Source of the DNA: Verrucomicrobiota bacterium
Lineage (GTDB): Bacteria > Verrucomicrobiota > Verrucomicrobiia > Limisphaerales > JADLHS01
DNA: 51,508 nucleotides
Assembly (NCBI GenBank): GCA_025350905.1
Contig: JANXWY010000407.1
Location: 1-51,508, forward strand
Direction: 5' to 3'
Made by a program: the position numbers and the translations under genes. Position 1 is the first letter of the stretch, and each line of letters starts with the position of its first letter. Shown here in pieces: positions 34,593-43,710 of the stretch. The notes beneath the pieces were generated by a model. It ran no database searches. It was not told the DNA's origin and was given only the letters and a program-made list of their open reading frames with translations.

Positions 34593-35738
34593 ATGAACGA
34601 TTTTCCCGACCTCCTCCTGCGCCTTGGCCTCGCGCTAGCCCTGCTTTGCATCTGGGCGCTCGTTCTCGGCGGCGGGCTAGCGCTGCTGCACTTTCTCGTC
34701 TCCCTGCCGATGCGCCGCGCCGAACGCGCGCGCGCGCTGCTGGAGCTGATGGAAACCTCGCTGCGCTTGGGCGAGCCCGTCGAGCAGGCGCTCATCTCCA
34801 TCTCGCAGAGCCGCGAGCAATCCCTGGGCGTCCGCTTTCATCTCTTCGTGGCGTGGCTCGAAAAGGGCTTGCGCCTCCCGGATGCGCTGGCCCAAGTGCC
34901 GCGCCTGCTGCCGCCGCAAATCGTCGCCATGCTCCAGGCCGGCGAACGCATCGGCGACCTGCGCAAAATTCTGCCCGCGTGCCGGCAATTGCTTGCCGAT
35001 GCCGTTTCCGAAACCCGGAGTGCCCTGAATTATCTGGTCGTCATCACCTTCGTCATCTCGCCCGCCACCCTGTTCGTTTTTTCCGTCCTCGCCATCATGG
35101 TTTTTCCAAAGCTGAACGAAGTCGCCTACGGCCTCGGCATGGACCACTCCGGGGGCATTCATTGGTTGATCGCACACCGCACGCTGTTTGTCGGCACGCA
35201 AATTCTTTTCCAGCTCGGCATGTGGAGCGCCGCCCTTATCTACGTCATCGGACCGCAGGCCCATGCCTGGCTGCCCGGCTACGATCAACTGAGCTGGCGA
35301 CTGCCTTGGCGCCGCAAACGGATGCAGCGCGATTTCTCCATCATGCTCGCCACGCTGCTCGACGCCCGCATGCCCGAACCCGAGGCCATTACGCTCGCCG
35401 CTGACTGCACGGCCAATCGCTGCTTTCAAAAGCGCGCCGCCACCGCCGTTCATGACTTGAGCGAAGGGCGCTCGCTCACGGAAGCCGTGCAGGCGATGGA
35501 CGACCACGGCGAGTTCCGCTGGCGGCTCACCAACGCGGCTCATTCCCGCAGCGGTTTTCTCACCGCGCTCGCGGGCTGGCACGACGCCCTCAACGCCAAG
35601 GCGTTTCAGCAGCAACAAGCCGCCGCCCATGCCATCTCGACCGCCCTCCTGCTGTTTAACGGCGCGTTCGTCGCCGCGATCGTCATCACCGTCTTCGCCT
35701 TTCTCATCTCCATCATCAACGCCGGGTGCCTATGGTGA
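34593..35738 (+). CDS. GspF/PilC-like inner-membrane platform protein (second copy)
   Basis: 381 residues, a diverged paralogue of the preceding gene. It begins with a membrane helix (LLLRLGLALALLCIWALVLGGGLALLHFLV). T2SSF domain 1 is about 40-145 (ARALLELMETSLRLGEPVEQAL, WLEKGLRLPDALAQVPRLLPPQIVAMLQAGERIGDLRKIL). Further helices and domain 2 follow (FSIMLATLLDARMPEPEAITLAA, LSEGRSLTEAVQAMDDHGEFRWRL, HSRSGFLTALAGWHDALNAKAFQQQQAA), then a C-terminal helix LLLFNGAFVAAIVITVFAFLISIINA. The start at 34593 gives a normal N-terminus. Tandem GspF genes suggest a heteromeric platform (inference). Confidence 0.85.
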   Translation: MNDFPDLLLRLGLALALLCIWALVLGGGLALLHFLVSLPMRRAERARALLELMETSLRLGEPVEQALISISQSREQSLGVRFHLFVAWLEKGLRLPDALAQVPRLLPPQIVAMLQAGERIGDLRKILPACRQLLADAVSETRSALNYLVVITFVISPATLFVFSVLAIMVFPKLNEVAYGLGMDHSGGIHWLIAHRTLFVGTQILFQLGMWSAALIYVIGPQAHAWLPGYDQLSWRLPWRRKRMQRDFSIMLATLLDARMPEPEAITLAADCTANRCFQKRAATAVHDLSEGRSLTEAVQAMDDHGEFRWRLTNAAHSRSGFLTALAGWHDALNAKAFQQQQAAAHAISTALLLFNGAFVAAIVITVFAFLISIINAGCLW

Positions 35739-36121
35739 TTCCTGCCGCCAGATTATTACGCGCCCGCCGCCGCCCGGCCGCGATGCTGATGACGGAACTC
35801 CTGGTTGCGATCGCGTTCCTGACCATTGCCGTTCTCCCGCTGGCGCTCTCGTTCGCGAAGGAACACCAGTACCTCCGCAACTGTTATCAGCACGCCGTGG
35901 CGATGGAGTTGGTGGACGGCGAAATGGAACTGCTCGTCGCGGGTGAATGGCAGCGCTACCCGGACGGTCGCCATACTCTCATTCCCACTGGCTCGGCCAT
36001 CACTAATCTCCCGCCCGGCACCCTGGCCCTGACCGTGAATGCGAAGCATCTCCGACTGGAATGGCAACCCGCCGCCCGGAATCAAGGCGGCGGCGTCATC
36101 CGCGAAGCCAACCGCCCATGA
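35732..36121 (+). CDS. Pseudopilin-like protein (prepilin N-terminus)
   Basis: 129 residues. Near the N-terminus a prepilin-type segment occurs: basic residues (ARRRPAA), then MLMTELLVAIAFLTIAVLPLALSF with Glu at +5 if cleavage is after Ala; the usual Gly at -1 is absent. The globular part (CYQHAVAMELVDGEMELLVAGEW) resembles GspI/GspJ-like minor pseudopilins. The ATG overlaps the end of the second GspF-like gene (ATGGTGA), and the stop overlaps the next ATG. Confidence 0.75.
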   Translation: MVIPAARLLRARRRPAAMLMTELLVAIAFLTIAVLPLALSFAKEHQYLRNCYQHAVAMELVDGEMELLVAGEWQRYPDGRHTLIPTGSAITNLPPGTLALTVNAKHLRLEWQPAARNQGGGVIREANRP

Positions 36122-36618
36122 ACGCACGAACAGATCGCATTAGCCGACGCGGCCGGTTGCACGGGATCACGCTTATTGAGTGCCTCGTTTACATCGGTGC
36201 GCTCGCCGCGGTTTTTGGCATGGGTACGGCCGCCTTTTATCAATGCTCCGAGAATTCCGCCCGGCTGCGACGCAACGCGGACGACGTCGCCCAGGTGTTG
36301 CACATCGGCGAACTCTGGCGCGCCGACATCCGAGCGGCCACGCAGCCGGTGCGCTTCGATGCGGCCGAACGAACCCTTCATCTGAGCCACGGCGAAACGA
36401 CCGTTGCCTACAAGTTTGCGGAAAATCAAATCCTGCGCCGCGCCAGAGCGGATGCGCAGTGGATCATAATCCTACCCCGCGTCGCCCGATCCAAGATGGA
36501 TCCGGAGCCACGGGCTCACGTGACCGGCTGGCGCTGGGAACTGGAATTGAAACCCATCCGCGAACCCGCTTCGCTCCCGCCGCTCTTCACCTTTACCGCT
36601 GCCCCTGGATCCAAATGA
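36118..36618 (+). CDS. Pseudopilin-like protein (GspJ/PilW-like)
   Basis: 166 residues from the ATG at 36118, which overlaps the previous stop as ATGA. The prepilin signal is clear: RRGRLHG then ITLIECLVYIGALAAVFGMGTAAFY, with cleavage after Gly and Glu at +5. The C-terminal part (AQVLHIGELWRADIRAATQPVRF, TVAYKFAENQILRRA, GWRWELEL) is like GspJ-type minor pseudopilins, which cap the pseudopilus. Its stop again overlaps the next start (ATGA). Confidence 0.82.
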   Translation: MNARTDRISRRGRLHGITLIECLVYIGALAAVFGMGTAAFYQCSENSARLRRNADDVAQVLHIGELWRADIRAATQPVRFDAAERTLHLSHGETTVAYKFAENQILRRARADAQWIIILPRVARSKMDPEPRAHVTGWRWELELKPIREPASLPPLFTFTAAPGSK

Positions 36619-36863
36619 AGCTTGCTCCGCCATCCCGTCACCCTTGCCACCACGAGCGCGGTTTTTTTCTCGTCATCGTGTTGCTGGCCCTCACCGCGAT
36701 TCTGCTGATCTACCTCACCGTCAACGCCCGCCGCCTCGCCGTTCTCAAACAGGACCTGCGGCTCATCGAACAGAAGCAGATTCAGCGCTTCAATTTCGCG
36801 GACCCGGCGGTAACGGGTGTCATCACCAACCGCGCCCTGGCGCCGGCCGCGGTTGCGCCATGA
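36615..36863 (+). CDS. Short pilin-like membrane protein
   Basis: 82 residues, coupled by ATGA to the genes on both sides. It has basic residues (HERG), a hydrophobic helix FFLVIVLLALTAILLIYLTV and an amphipathic helix (NARRLAVLKQDLRLIEQKQIQRF). This resembles the start of GspK-type minor pseudopilins (RG|FxLxxVL...) but lacks Glu at +5, as GspK also does, and is far shorter than GspK (about 300 residues). It may be a reduced pseudopilin. Confidence 0.65.
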   Translation: MKLAPPSRHPCHHERGFFLVIVLLALTAILLIYLTVNARRLAVLKQDLRLIEQKQIQRFNFADPAVTGVITNRALAPAAVAP

Positions 36864-37159
36864 TTCCGCGCGCCGATAATTTGCCAGCGATGGACAAGAT
36901 CGAATTGATCCAGCGTTCCCTGCGGGCGTTCGGTTTCGGTCTGCCCGGCATCGTGCCCTTTCTCGGCACCCCGTTCGCCATTATCGCTCTGGTGCAGAAC
37001 TCGCGCATCAAACGCCGCGGCCGCGGCCTCTGGAATCCCGCTGCTCGATACCTGTTCTGGGGCGTCATTTGCGCTCGCTTCGGCACGACGCTGACCATCA
37101 TCTTCACGCTGCTTCTTACCCTGGGCTCGCTGCTTTCGCTGCTGACGACTTTGCAGTAG
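36860..37159 (+). CDS. Small membrane protein closing the secretion operon, unknown function
   Basis: 99 residues, starting with ATGA overlap on the previous gene. Two probable helices: FGLPGIVPFLGTPFAIIALVQNS and LFWGVICARFGTTLTIIFTLLLTLGSLLSLL, separated by a basic loop (RIKRRGRGLWNPAARY). The stop codon TAG lies inside the left arm of a palindromic repeat (GTAGGACAGGCGTC), so the C-terminus may have been changed by the arrival of the repeat. I recognise no family. Confidence 0.65.
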   Translation: MIPRADNLPAMDKIELIQRSLRAFGFGLPGIVPFLGTPFAIIALVQNSRIKRRGRGLWNPAARYLFWGVICARFGTTLTIIFTLLLTLGSLLSLLTTLQ

Positions 37160-37289
37160 GACAGGCGTCGCGCCGGTCTCTAATCTCGACTGGCAGGGTT
37201 CCCTTCGAGGCTTATCGATCGAGAGCAACGTTTACCACTCAGCGAGCTTGGGGGGAGGAATATGGAGACAGGCGAGACGCCTGTCCTAC
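37156..37289. repeat. Palindromic repeat element overlapping a stop codon
   Basis: GTAGGACAGGCGTC (37156-37169) and its exact complement GACGCCTGTCCTAC (37276-37289) form 14-bp perfect inverted ends of a 134-bp block; GCCGGTCTC and GAGACAGGC pair imperfectly inside them. It follows the secretion operon and may also end its transcript. The remaining gap to 37514 shows no gene. Confidence 0.75.
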
Positions 37290-37514
37290 GCGACCGACCA
37301 AATCCTCGCCGGCATTTCCGGTCGTCTCAATACGACTTGGAGATCGACGCGATGGGGGCAAATGCTAGCTAACCCTCTCGCACTGTCGTAACCTCCGCCA
37401 AATCCAATCGACCTCGCCGAATAAGGTCCAGCCAATATGCTGCCAATATGCTGCTTGCCTATCGACGGGCGCTGACCTAAGAATCGGTTGCCACATTTAC
37501 CGGAAACCAAAGCC

Positions 37515-38807
37515 ATGAACACCGCGAATCACTTCACCCGCCGCCAGTTTCTCAAAGCCTCCGCCGTGCTGGCCGTCACGGCCCCGGCACTTTTTCCTTC
37601 GTCCATTTGGGGCGCTGCGAAAGGTCCGAACGACCGCATCACGCTGGGCTTTATCGGCATGGGCAAACAGAACAGCGGTCTGCTCAACGGGTTTCTCCAT
37701 AACAAAGAAACGCAGGTCGTGGCGGTCTGCGATGTCGATACCACGCGACGGGAACATGCCAAGAAAACGGTTGAAGATTATTACGCAACCCAAGCGAACA
37801 AAGGTTCATTCCAGGGATGCACCCCGTACAAAGATTTCCGCGAATTAATCGCCCGCCCGGATATTGACGCCGTCGTGGTCGCCACGCCGGATCATTGGCA
37901 CGCGCTCATCGTGATTGCTGCCGCCAACGCCGGTAAAGACATATATTGCGAGAAGCCGCTCTCACTGACGATACCCGAGGCGCGCGCCATGGTGAACGCG
38001 GTGCGGCGCAATCAGCGGATTTGCCAGACCGGCAGCATGCAGCGGTCGTCCCAGGAATTTCGCAAGGCCTGCGAGCTGGTGCGCAACGGCCGCATCGGCA
38101 AGGTCAAGACGGTGATCGTCGGCGTCGGGCCGTCCAGCAAATGGTGTGATCTGCCGGAGGAAGCGATGGAGCCGGGACTGGACTGGAATTTTTGGCTCGG
38201 CCCGGCGCCCGTGCGGCCCTACAACTCCGTGCTCAGCCCGCGCGGGGTGCATGACCACTTTCCGAACTGGCGCAGCTATCGCGAATACTCCGGCGGCGCC
38301 ATGACTGACTGGGGCGCGCATCACTTCGACATTGCGCAATGGGGGCTGGGCATGGACGACAGCGGCCCGGTGGAAATCATCCCGCCGGAAGACCCAAAGG
38401 CGACCACCGGCCTGCGTTATCTCTACGCCAACGGGGTGGAAATGATCCACGACACCGGCCGAGGCGGAGCGACGTTCATCGGTTCGGAGGGCAAGATTTT
38501 TGTGGATCGCGGCAAGTTTCAGGCGGACCCGGAAGCTCTCGGCCAGGAACCGCTGGGGGATCAGGCCGTCCGCCTTTACGTCAGCAGCAATCACTTGCAG
38601 GACTGGCTCAGCTGTATCCGGAGCCGCAAGCTGCCGATTTGCGATGTGGAGATTGGCTGCCGCTCGGTGACCGTGTGCCACCTGGGCAATCTGGCCTATT
38701 GGAATCACCGCCGGCTGAAGTGGGATCCGAAAGCTGAACAATTCGTCGGCGACCCGGAGGCAAATACCTGGCTGGATCGGGAGAAACGCGCGCCGTGGAA
38801 AGTTTAG
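37515..38807 (+). CDS. Tat-exported Gfo/Idh/MocA-family oxidoreductase
   Basis: 430 residues. The N-terminus carries a twin-arginine signal (FTRRQFLKASAVLAVTAPALF). The NAD(P)-binding Rossmann domain follows: ITLGFIGMGKQNSGLLNGF (52-70 region), VVAVCDVD, DIDAVVVATPDHWHALIVIAA and the diagnostic DIYCEKPLSLT. The C-terminal half (GLDWNFWLGPAPVRPYN, SGGAMTDWGAHHFDIAQWGL) is typical of the large exported sugar-oxidoreductase subgroup of Planctomycetes and Verrucomicrobia. Such enzymes can oxidise sugars at C3, giving substrates for DUF1080 proteins (inference linking it to the DUF1080 genes). The ATG at 37515 begins the Tat signal. Confidence 0.9.
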   Translation: MNTANHFTRRQFLKASAVLAVTAPALFPSSIWGAAKGPNDRITLGFIGMGKQNSGLLNGFLHNKETQVVAVCDVDTTRREHAKKTVEDYYATQANKGSFQGCTPYKDFRELIARPDIDAVVVATPDHWHALIVIAAANAGKDIYCEKPLSLTIPEARAMVNAVRRNQRICQTGSMQRSSQEFRKACELVRNGRIGKVKTVIVGVGPSSKWCDLPEEAMEPGLDWNFWLGPAPVRPYNSVLSPRGVHDHFPNWRSYREYSGGAMTDWGAHHFDIAQWGLGMDDSGPVEIIPPEDPKATTGLRYLYANGVEMIHDTGRGGATFIGSEGKIFVDRGKFQADPEALGQEPLGDQAVRLYVSSNHLQDWLSCIRSRKLPICDVEIGCRSVTVCHLGNLAYWNHRRLKWDPKAEQFVGDPEANTWLDREKRAPWKV

Positions 38808-39586
38808 CTGGGGCAGTGCCTTTCGCGGAAACTAAGGGCGAAGGCAGGGTCAGGTGGAACGCGAAAAATGCCAGTCGTTTTGCAATCCCAAGGAGCTTCT
38901 GTCTTTTCTTTCAAGCTGGGGAGGAACATGCTGCCTTGAATCTCGAGCTGTATGGATTTCAACTGCTTCCCCAACTCGGCACTTTCTTTTTCGGGTCAGT
39001 GCCACCCATCGGTCGCCGGTTCACCCGGCCCACCGCGTTTACCCTCACGCCGTGGGCAATGCTCCTCATCGGGACTTTCGCGCTGTCGATTCAGCGATCC
39101 AAGCAATGCGATAATTTTCTGCGCCAACGTTTCAATCCCCCAGAGCAACCGCGCGAGTTCGGCCTCGTCGCTCGAACCCGGAGTCGCCCGGCTCGGGCGC
39201 AGATTGAATCCGTTCCGGTCTTCGGCGAACTCCCGCAACGGTTTCTGGTCGCTCGCATTTTTCGCTCGGATAACAAGGACGGTCTTTGTGTTACCTCGCC
39301 AAATTGTCGAGTTGGTTGGCAATGTGGCCGGGGGTAATCTGAAGCCCGCGCCTTTCACGAAGGCACACCGGACCTGCGAAGACCTGGCTGTATCTCGGCT
39401 ATCGCCGCCTCTCCACCGTCCCCCGCCCCGACTTGATATGGCGGTCGGTGAGAGGTTTGTCATCAAGCGCCGGCCTCATGCACAATTCTTGCGCGGGGGC
39501 GGCGCGCGTTACCGTCGAGTCCTGCGTCACGTGAATTCCCCTGGCGACGAAGTCTCAGAAAGCTGACGTTTAAACCCATTTGCTCT
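38808..39586. other. 779-bp region with no confidently supported gene
   Basis: Overlapping open frames exist on both strands (for example 38996-39466 minus), but none has a domain, signal peptide or ribosome-binding site that supports it. Parts may be remnants of older genes. It separates the Gfo/Idh/MocA gene from the FG-GAP protein. Confidence 0.4.
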
Positions 39587-41920
39587 GTGCGCATATTCCG
39601 CAAGAACGGCCGCTTCCTGGTCGCGCTCTTAGCGCTCGGGACGCTGCTGCTCCTGTGGCTCACCCACAACTCATTTCCTTGGGAGGATTCCCTCAACGCC
39701 CCGCCCCACATCAGCGGCGACCCTTCAGGGCAGGGCTCGAGACTCGAAGCGCGGGAGAAAGCGGCGGACAATAATGTTTGGCGAAAGGAAATGCTTGCTC
39801 AGAGCTGCGGTCGGATTTTTGAATCGCTCTGGGATTCGGTCAACCGCGCGACCAATAAACTCAGCGTTATCGCCAGCTTTCCCTTGGGTGAAATCGTGCT
39901 GGGACAATGGCCACCGCCGAAAATCCTGCCTCACGCCATCGAGCTGTACGATCCCGCCCACACTGGTCCTTCGCTCTCAGCCGCCCAGTGGCGACAGTGG
40001 ATTGAGAACTTTGCGAGCGACGGTTGGCAACTTGAGAATATCGAGTTCCGGCACCACCGCTTCGACACCGATGAGCAGGGCCAGCCCTGGCAAAGCCACT
40101 TTTATGTCGCTGCCCGACTGAACCATTCCAAACGCCCGGAGCGCGCCGTGCTGGAAGGCGACCTAATCGTGGATTGGGAAACCAAACGGCCTGGGGACAT
40201 GTTCCCGTCGCTAAAACGGATCGACGCCAGTCATCTGAATGTGAAAACCCGGCGCGGTGAAACGCCCTTTCAACCGATCCTCCACCAGGACATCACCCCC
40301 CCGGAAAGGTCCACCTACATCGATCCACTAATCGTCTATGACCTCGACGGGGATGGCGTGCCGGAGATCATTTTGGCTGGGAAAAATCTGGTCTATCGTC
40401 GGCGCGGCGAAGACCGGTACGAGGCGGAGCCTTTGTGTCGTTACCCGCCCGAATCGCTCACCAGTGCGGTCATCGCCGATTTCGACGGTGACGGATTCGC
40501 GGATTTCCTCTGCGCGAATTCCCAGGGCCTATTTTTTTTAAAGGGGAGTCCACAAGGTACATTTGACGAGCCGGGGCGGCTGGCGTGGCCGGCCAGTCCG
40601 CCGTTGAAAAACACCATGGTGCTGACTTGTGGCGATATCGACCACGATGGCGATCTGGATGTATTCCTCGGTCAGTACCGAGTTCCCACTCTGGGCCAGG
40701 TCCTGCGGCCTTATTATTATGACGCGAATGACGGCTTTCCCTCCCACTTGTTGCAGAATGATGGCCACGCAAACTTCACGGACGTGACCGCTGCGGCCGG
40801 CCTAGGCCAAAAACGCTGGCGTCGTATCTACACCGCGTCGCTGGCGGACCTCAATGGCGACGGCCACCTTGACCTGGTCGTCGTGAGCGATTTTGCCGGT
40901 CTTGACCTTTACCAAAACGACGGCAGCGGTCACTTTACCGACGTGACTCGCCAATGGGTCGGCGAGCCGCATGGTTTCGGCATGGCCCACGCGCTGGCGG
41001 ATTTCAATGCGGATGGCCGGCTCGACCTGTTGATGATCGGAATGTCCTCGCCTACGGTGGATCGCTTGGAACATCTGGGCTTGCAACGTTTCTACTCAGC
41101 TGAAGATCGCCAGAGACGACCAGCGATGACGTTTGGCAATCGGCTTTATCTTGGAATGGCCAATGGCGGCTTCGAACAAACGGCGGTGAATGATTCCATC
41201 GCCCGCTCCGGCTGGTCCTGGGGTTGCAGCGCGTTTGATTTCGACAACGACGGTTTTCCAGACGTCTATATCGCCAACGGCCTTGAGAGCAAGCAGTCGG
41301 TCCAGGATTACGAGTCGGAGTTCTGGCTTCACGACATCTTCGTAGACGAAGCGATCGATGACGTCTCCGCCTCCCGCTATTTCATGGGGAAATTCAGTCG
41401 CACCCGGGGAGGGGGGTGGTCCTACGGCGGCTATGAGAAAAATCGGCTGTACCTGAACCAGCACGGAGCCTCGTTCGTTGAAATTGGGCATCTCGCAGGT
41501 GTGGCGCTCGAACAGGATTCACGCAACGTCATTGCCGAGGACCTCGATGGCGATGGTCGCGTAGACCTGCTCGTCACGACGTTCGAAGTTTGGCCGCAGG
41601 TCAAGCAAACCTTGCAGGTCTATAAGAACCGGCTAAACGATGGTGGCCACTGGATTGGCTTCCATTTTCGTGAGGAGGGGCGAGGTAAATCACCAGCCGG
41701 CGCGCAGGTGACGATTCATTACCAGGGTCACAACGCCATTCGACAGATTGTGACGGGAGATTCACACCGGTCGCAGCACGCGAATACGGTACATTTTGGT
41801 CTGGGCGCAGCCGCGCGGGTGGAGTTGGTGGAAATTCGCTGGATCAATGGGCCAGCGCTTTCGTTTTCGCAACTGGCTGCGGATCGCTATTATGAAGTCT
41901 CCGCCCCGACGCAACCATGA
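39587..41920 (+). CDS. FG-GAP/VCBS repeat protein with ASPIC/UnbV C-terminal domain
   Basis: 777 residues starting at GTG. An N-terminal membrane anchor (FLVALLALGTLLLLWL) is followed by about 200 residues without recognised fold, then a beta-propeller of FG-GAP/VCBS-type repeats, each carrying a calcium-binding-like loop: DLDGDGVPE, DFDGDGFAD, DIDHDGDLD, DLNGDGHLD, DFNADGRLD, DFDNDGFPD and DLDGDGRVD. The last ~80 residues (SPAGAQVTIHYQG, GDSHRSQHANTVHFGLG, VELVEIRWINGP) form the ASPIC/UnbV domain seen in CRTAC1-like proteins. It is probably anchored and extracytoplasmic, in adhesion or ligand binding. The unconserved N-terminal region is unusual for the family. Confidence 0.88.
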   Translation: MRIFRKNGRFLVALLALGTLLLLWLTHNSFPWEDSLNAPPHISGDPSGQGSRLEAREKAADNNVWRKEMLAQSCGRIFESLWDSVNRATNKLSVIASFPLGEIVLGQWPPPKILPHAIELYDPAHTGPSLSAAQWRQWIENFASDGWQLENIEFRHHRFDTDEQGQPWQSHFYVAARLNHSKRPERAVLEGDLIVDWETKRPGDMFPSLKRIDASHLNVKTRRGETPFQPILHQDITPPERSTYIDPLIVYDLDGDGVPEIILAGKNLVYRRRGEDRYEAEPLCRYPPESLTSAVIADFDGDGFADFLCANSQGLFFLKGSPQGTFDEPGRLAWPASPPLKNTMVLTCGDIDHDGDLDVFLGQYRVPTLGQVLRPYYYDANDGFPSHLLQNDGHANFTDVTAAAGLGQKRWRRIYTASLADLNGDGHLDLVVVSDFAGLDLYQNDGSGHFTDVTRQWVGEPHGFGMAHALADFNADGRLDLLMIGMSSPTVDRLEHLGLQRFYSAEDRQRRPAMTFGNRLYLGMANGGFEQTAVNDSIARSGWSWGCSAFDFDNDGFPDVYIANGLESKQSVQDYESEFWLHDIFVDEAIDDVSASRYFMGKFSRTRGGGWSYGGYEKNRLYLNQHGASFVEIGHLAGVALEQDSRNVIAEDLDGDGRVDLLVTTFEVWPQVKQTLQVYKNRLNDGGHWIGFHFREEGRGKSPAGAQVTIHYQGHNAIRQIVTGDSHRSQHANTVHFGLGAAARVELVEIRWINGPALSFSQLAADRYYEVSAPTQP

Positions 41921-42023
41921 AACCGCACCCAACCGAAGGCCACGATGGGCAGCCGTTCCTCAATGCCACGCCGCCCGCCGAAAACCGATGCTTGCGGTTA
42001 GACCGGCGGCAGCTCCACCCGAA

Positions 42024-42920
42024 TTAGCGGAACAAGGTGTAGCCGGTCCGCTCTTCATACCAAGCGTAATCATTCTTGCCGGCAGCATCGAAGGCCCTCG
42101 TGCTGAAACCCACTGTGGTGACTGGATAGACTGAGGTAGCGCTTTGCCATTTTTTAATTTCAGCGTGCCCATCGGCGAAAGAGAATCCGCACGCACGATT
42201 GTGAAACGACGCGGGGAGATCGCCCCACTGTCCAGCACCAGGACCCGCAATGAAAAAGCCGTCATTGTTCGAATCGGGGTGTTCATCGAGGGTCACCCAA
42301 GTCATCGCCGGCCGGGGAACCGTAGATTGCTTGATAAATTGCCGGTAATTCTGGTCGAACCAGGCCCGGCCGTCCCGGTCGTCGTGCCCATCGGTACCGC
42401 TGTAACCGAACAGGGCGTTCATGGAATTACTCCGCAGGCGCGCCGTCCAACCTCTGGATTTTTGCGCCGAACTTAAAAAATTATCCGCTGGGCATTTGTA
42501 AATCCCCAGGGCGTTGCCGGTGAAAGCAGAAAGAACTCCTTTCTTCACGTAATTCACGTTCGTGTTGCTTTCGTCCGTGTCCCAGGACATCACATTGTTA
42601 ACCCAGTTATCAAACTTTCCTGTACTAACGGCGTTTCTGGTTCCGGGAATTGTGAAATTATTGCAGACCTTATCCTGGAAGTCATTTGAATACATGTGCC
42701 ACGCCAAAATCAATTGTTTGTTATTGCTCAGGCACATAATGCCCTGCGCCTTGGTCTTGGCTTTGCTCAGGGCTGGCAAAAGCATGGCGGCCAGAATCGC
42801 GATGATGGCGATGACCACCAACAGTTCAATGAGGGTAAAAGCGCGCGTGATCGGCGCAAGATTTTCAGACTGAACGGAAATATGTCGATTTGGCCTCCTG
42901 CGGGCGCGTAAAGAATTCAT
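42024..42920 (-). CDS. Prepilin-like secreted protein with H-X9-DG motif (DUF1559-like)
   Basis: 298 residues. The prepilin signal [27 protein letters not shown] carries Glu at +5 and is followed by [23 protein letters not shown], standard for the very large PVC family of type II secretion-linked prepilin-like proteins. Near the C-terminus is the [19 protein letters not shown] region with the family's H-X9-DG signature. These proteins are exported by a type IV pilin-like route; individual roles are unknown. The start at 42920 is chosen because upstream codons in the same frame are not protein-like. It could use the secretion operon at 32.5-37.2 kb (inference). Confidence 0.9.
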   Translation of the reverse strand: MNSLRARRRPNRHISVQSENLAPITRAFTLIELLVVIAIIAILAAMLLPALSKAKTKAQGIMCLSNNKQLILAWHMYSNDFQDKVCNNFTIPGTRNAVSTGKFDNWVNNVMSWDTDESNTNVNYVKKGVLSAFTGNALGIYKCPADNFLSSAQKSRGWTARLRSNSMNALFGYSGTDGHDDRDGRAWFDQNYRQFIKQSTVPRPAMTWVTLDEHPDSNNDGFFIAGPGAGQWGDLPASFHNRACGFSFADGHAEIKKWQSATSVYPVTTVGFSTRAFDAAGKNDYAWYEERTGYTLFR

Positions 42921-43005
42921 ATTTTTTCTTTTTTTTTGAGGTTCTGGGCGAACTATCCGCGCTTGCACAGCGCTTGGCAAGTCTATTTTGAAGGTAAAAT
43001 CAGCA

Positions 43006-43435
43006 GTGAAAACCATCCATCAAATCAAAGAAATGCAGACCCGTTACAGCGCCGCCCTGGCCCTTGCCGACCTTGTGTCGCTGCCCACGTTCGCCTTCGC
43101 GCACGAGCAAAGCGCGACCCAACTTGCCCAACTTCAAACCCATCGGGATTGTCGCGGATGCAGACGTGGTCCAACCAGGCGATTTGGTCGTGCTGTCTTG
43201 CTCCGAATGCGAGGTTACCTTGTTAACCGTTGTCGAAAAGCAAGCCAAGACGGACGACAGCGCGGACATCAAGACCAATATTGTGGCGTGCCCCACCTGT
43301 CCCGGCGGGGAACACAAATTCCTAAGCGAAGACCACGGGTAAGCCAAGATGGACAAAATTGTCCATGCCTGCACGCAGTGTGGCAGCGAAGATGCGTTCG
43401 GCGGCGTCATGAAGAAAGGCTCGGTCGCACCGCAG
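43006..43435 (+). pseudogene. Frameshifted copy of the exported CxxC protein encoded at 9885-10328
   Basis: Frame 1 (from GTG 43006) reads [40 protein letters not shown], paralleling MKTITQVRGKLTR, ALAIAGLIALPTFGFAQE, EKLMQLQK of the intact gene. Near 43135-43142 the match jumps to another frame: GIVADADVVQPGDLVVLSCS, VTLLTVVEK, VACPTC, then a TAA at 43340-43342 where the intact protein has Lys, and then MDKIVHACTQCGSEDAFGG and VMKKG. So one frameshift and one nonsense change disable it. It sits at the head of the metal-efflux locus on the same strand. Confidence 0.85.
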
Positions 43436-43710
43436 GTATGGAGAAGCCTTAAATTAAGCATCGCCGCACCGAGGTGGAACCGGTTATGGCTCTCCGCTGT
43501 CCGCGAGGTTCATTGAGAACGACAACCCAAAATTGGCCCCGGCGCAAGTCGCTTGCAAGTCCGCTGCATTCTGTTAATTCTGCCCCTGAGCCGAGACCGC
43601 GGGCGGGGGAACAATACTTGCGGGATTTTCGTGACCTCGGGGTAAGCACCACCGAGACGCGCTCTCGAAGCGCCCTAAACAAACAACAAAACCAACAAAG
43701 AACTGACATT

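Noticed and set aside
38795-39566. Several overlapping frames on both strands
   Set aside because: None shows domain, signal or start-site support; treated as non-coding or unrecognisable remnants.
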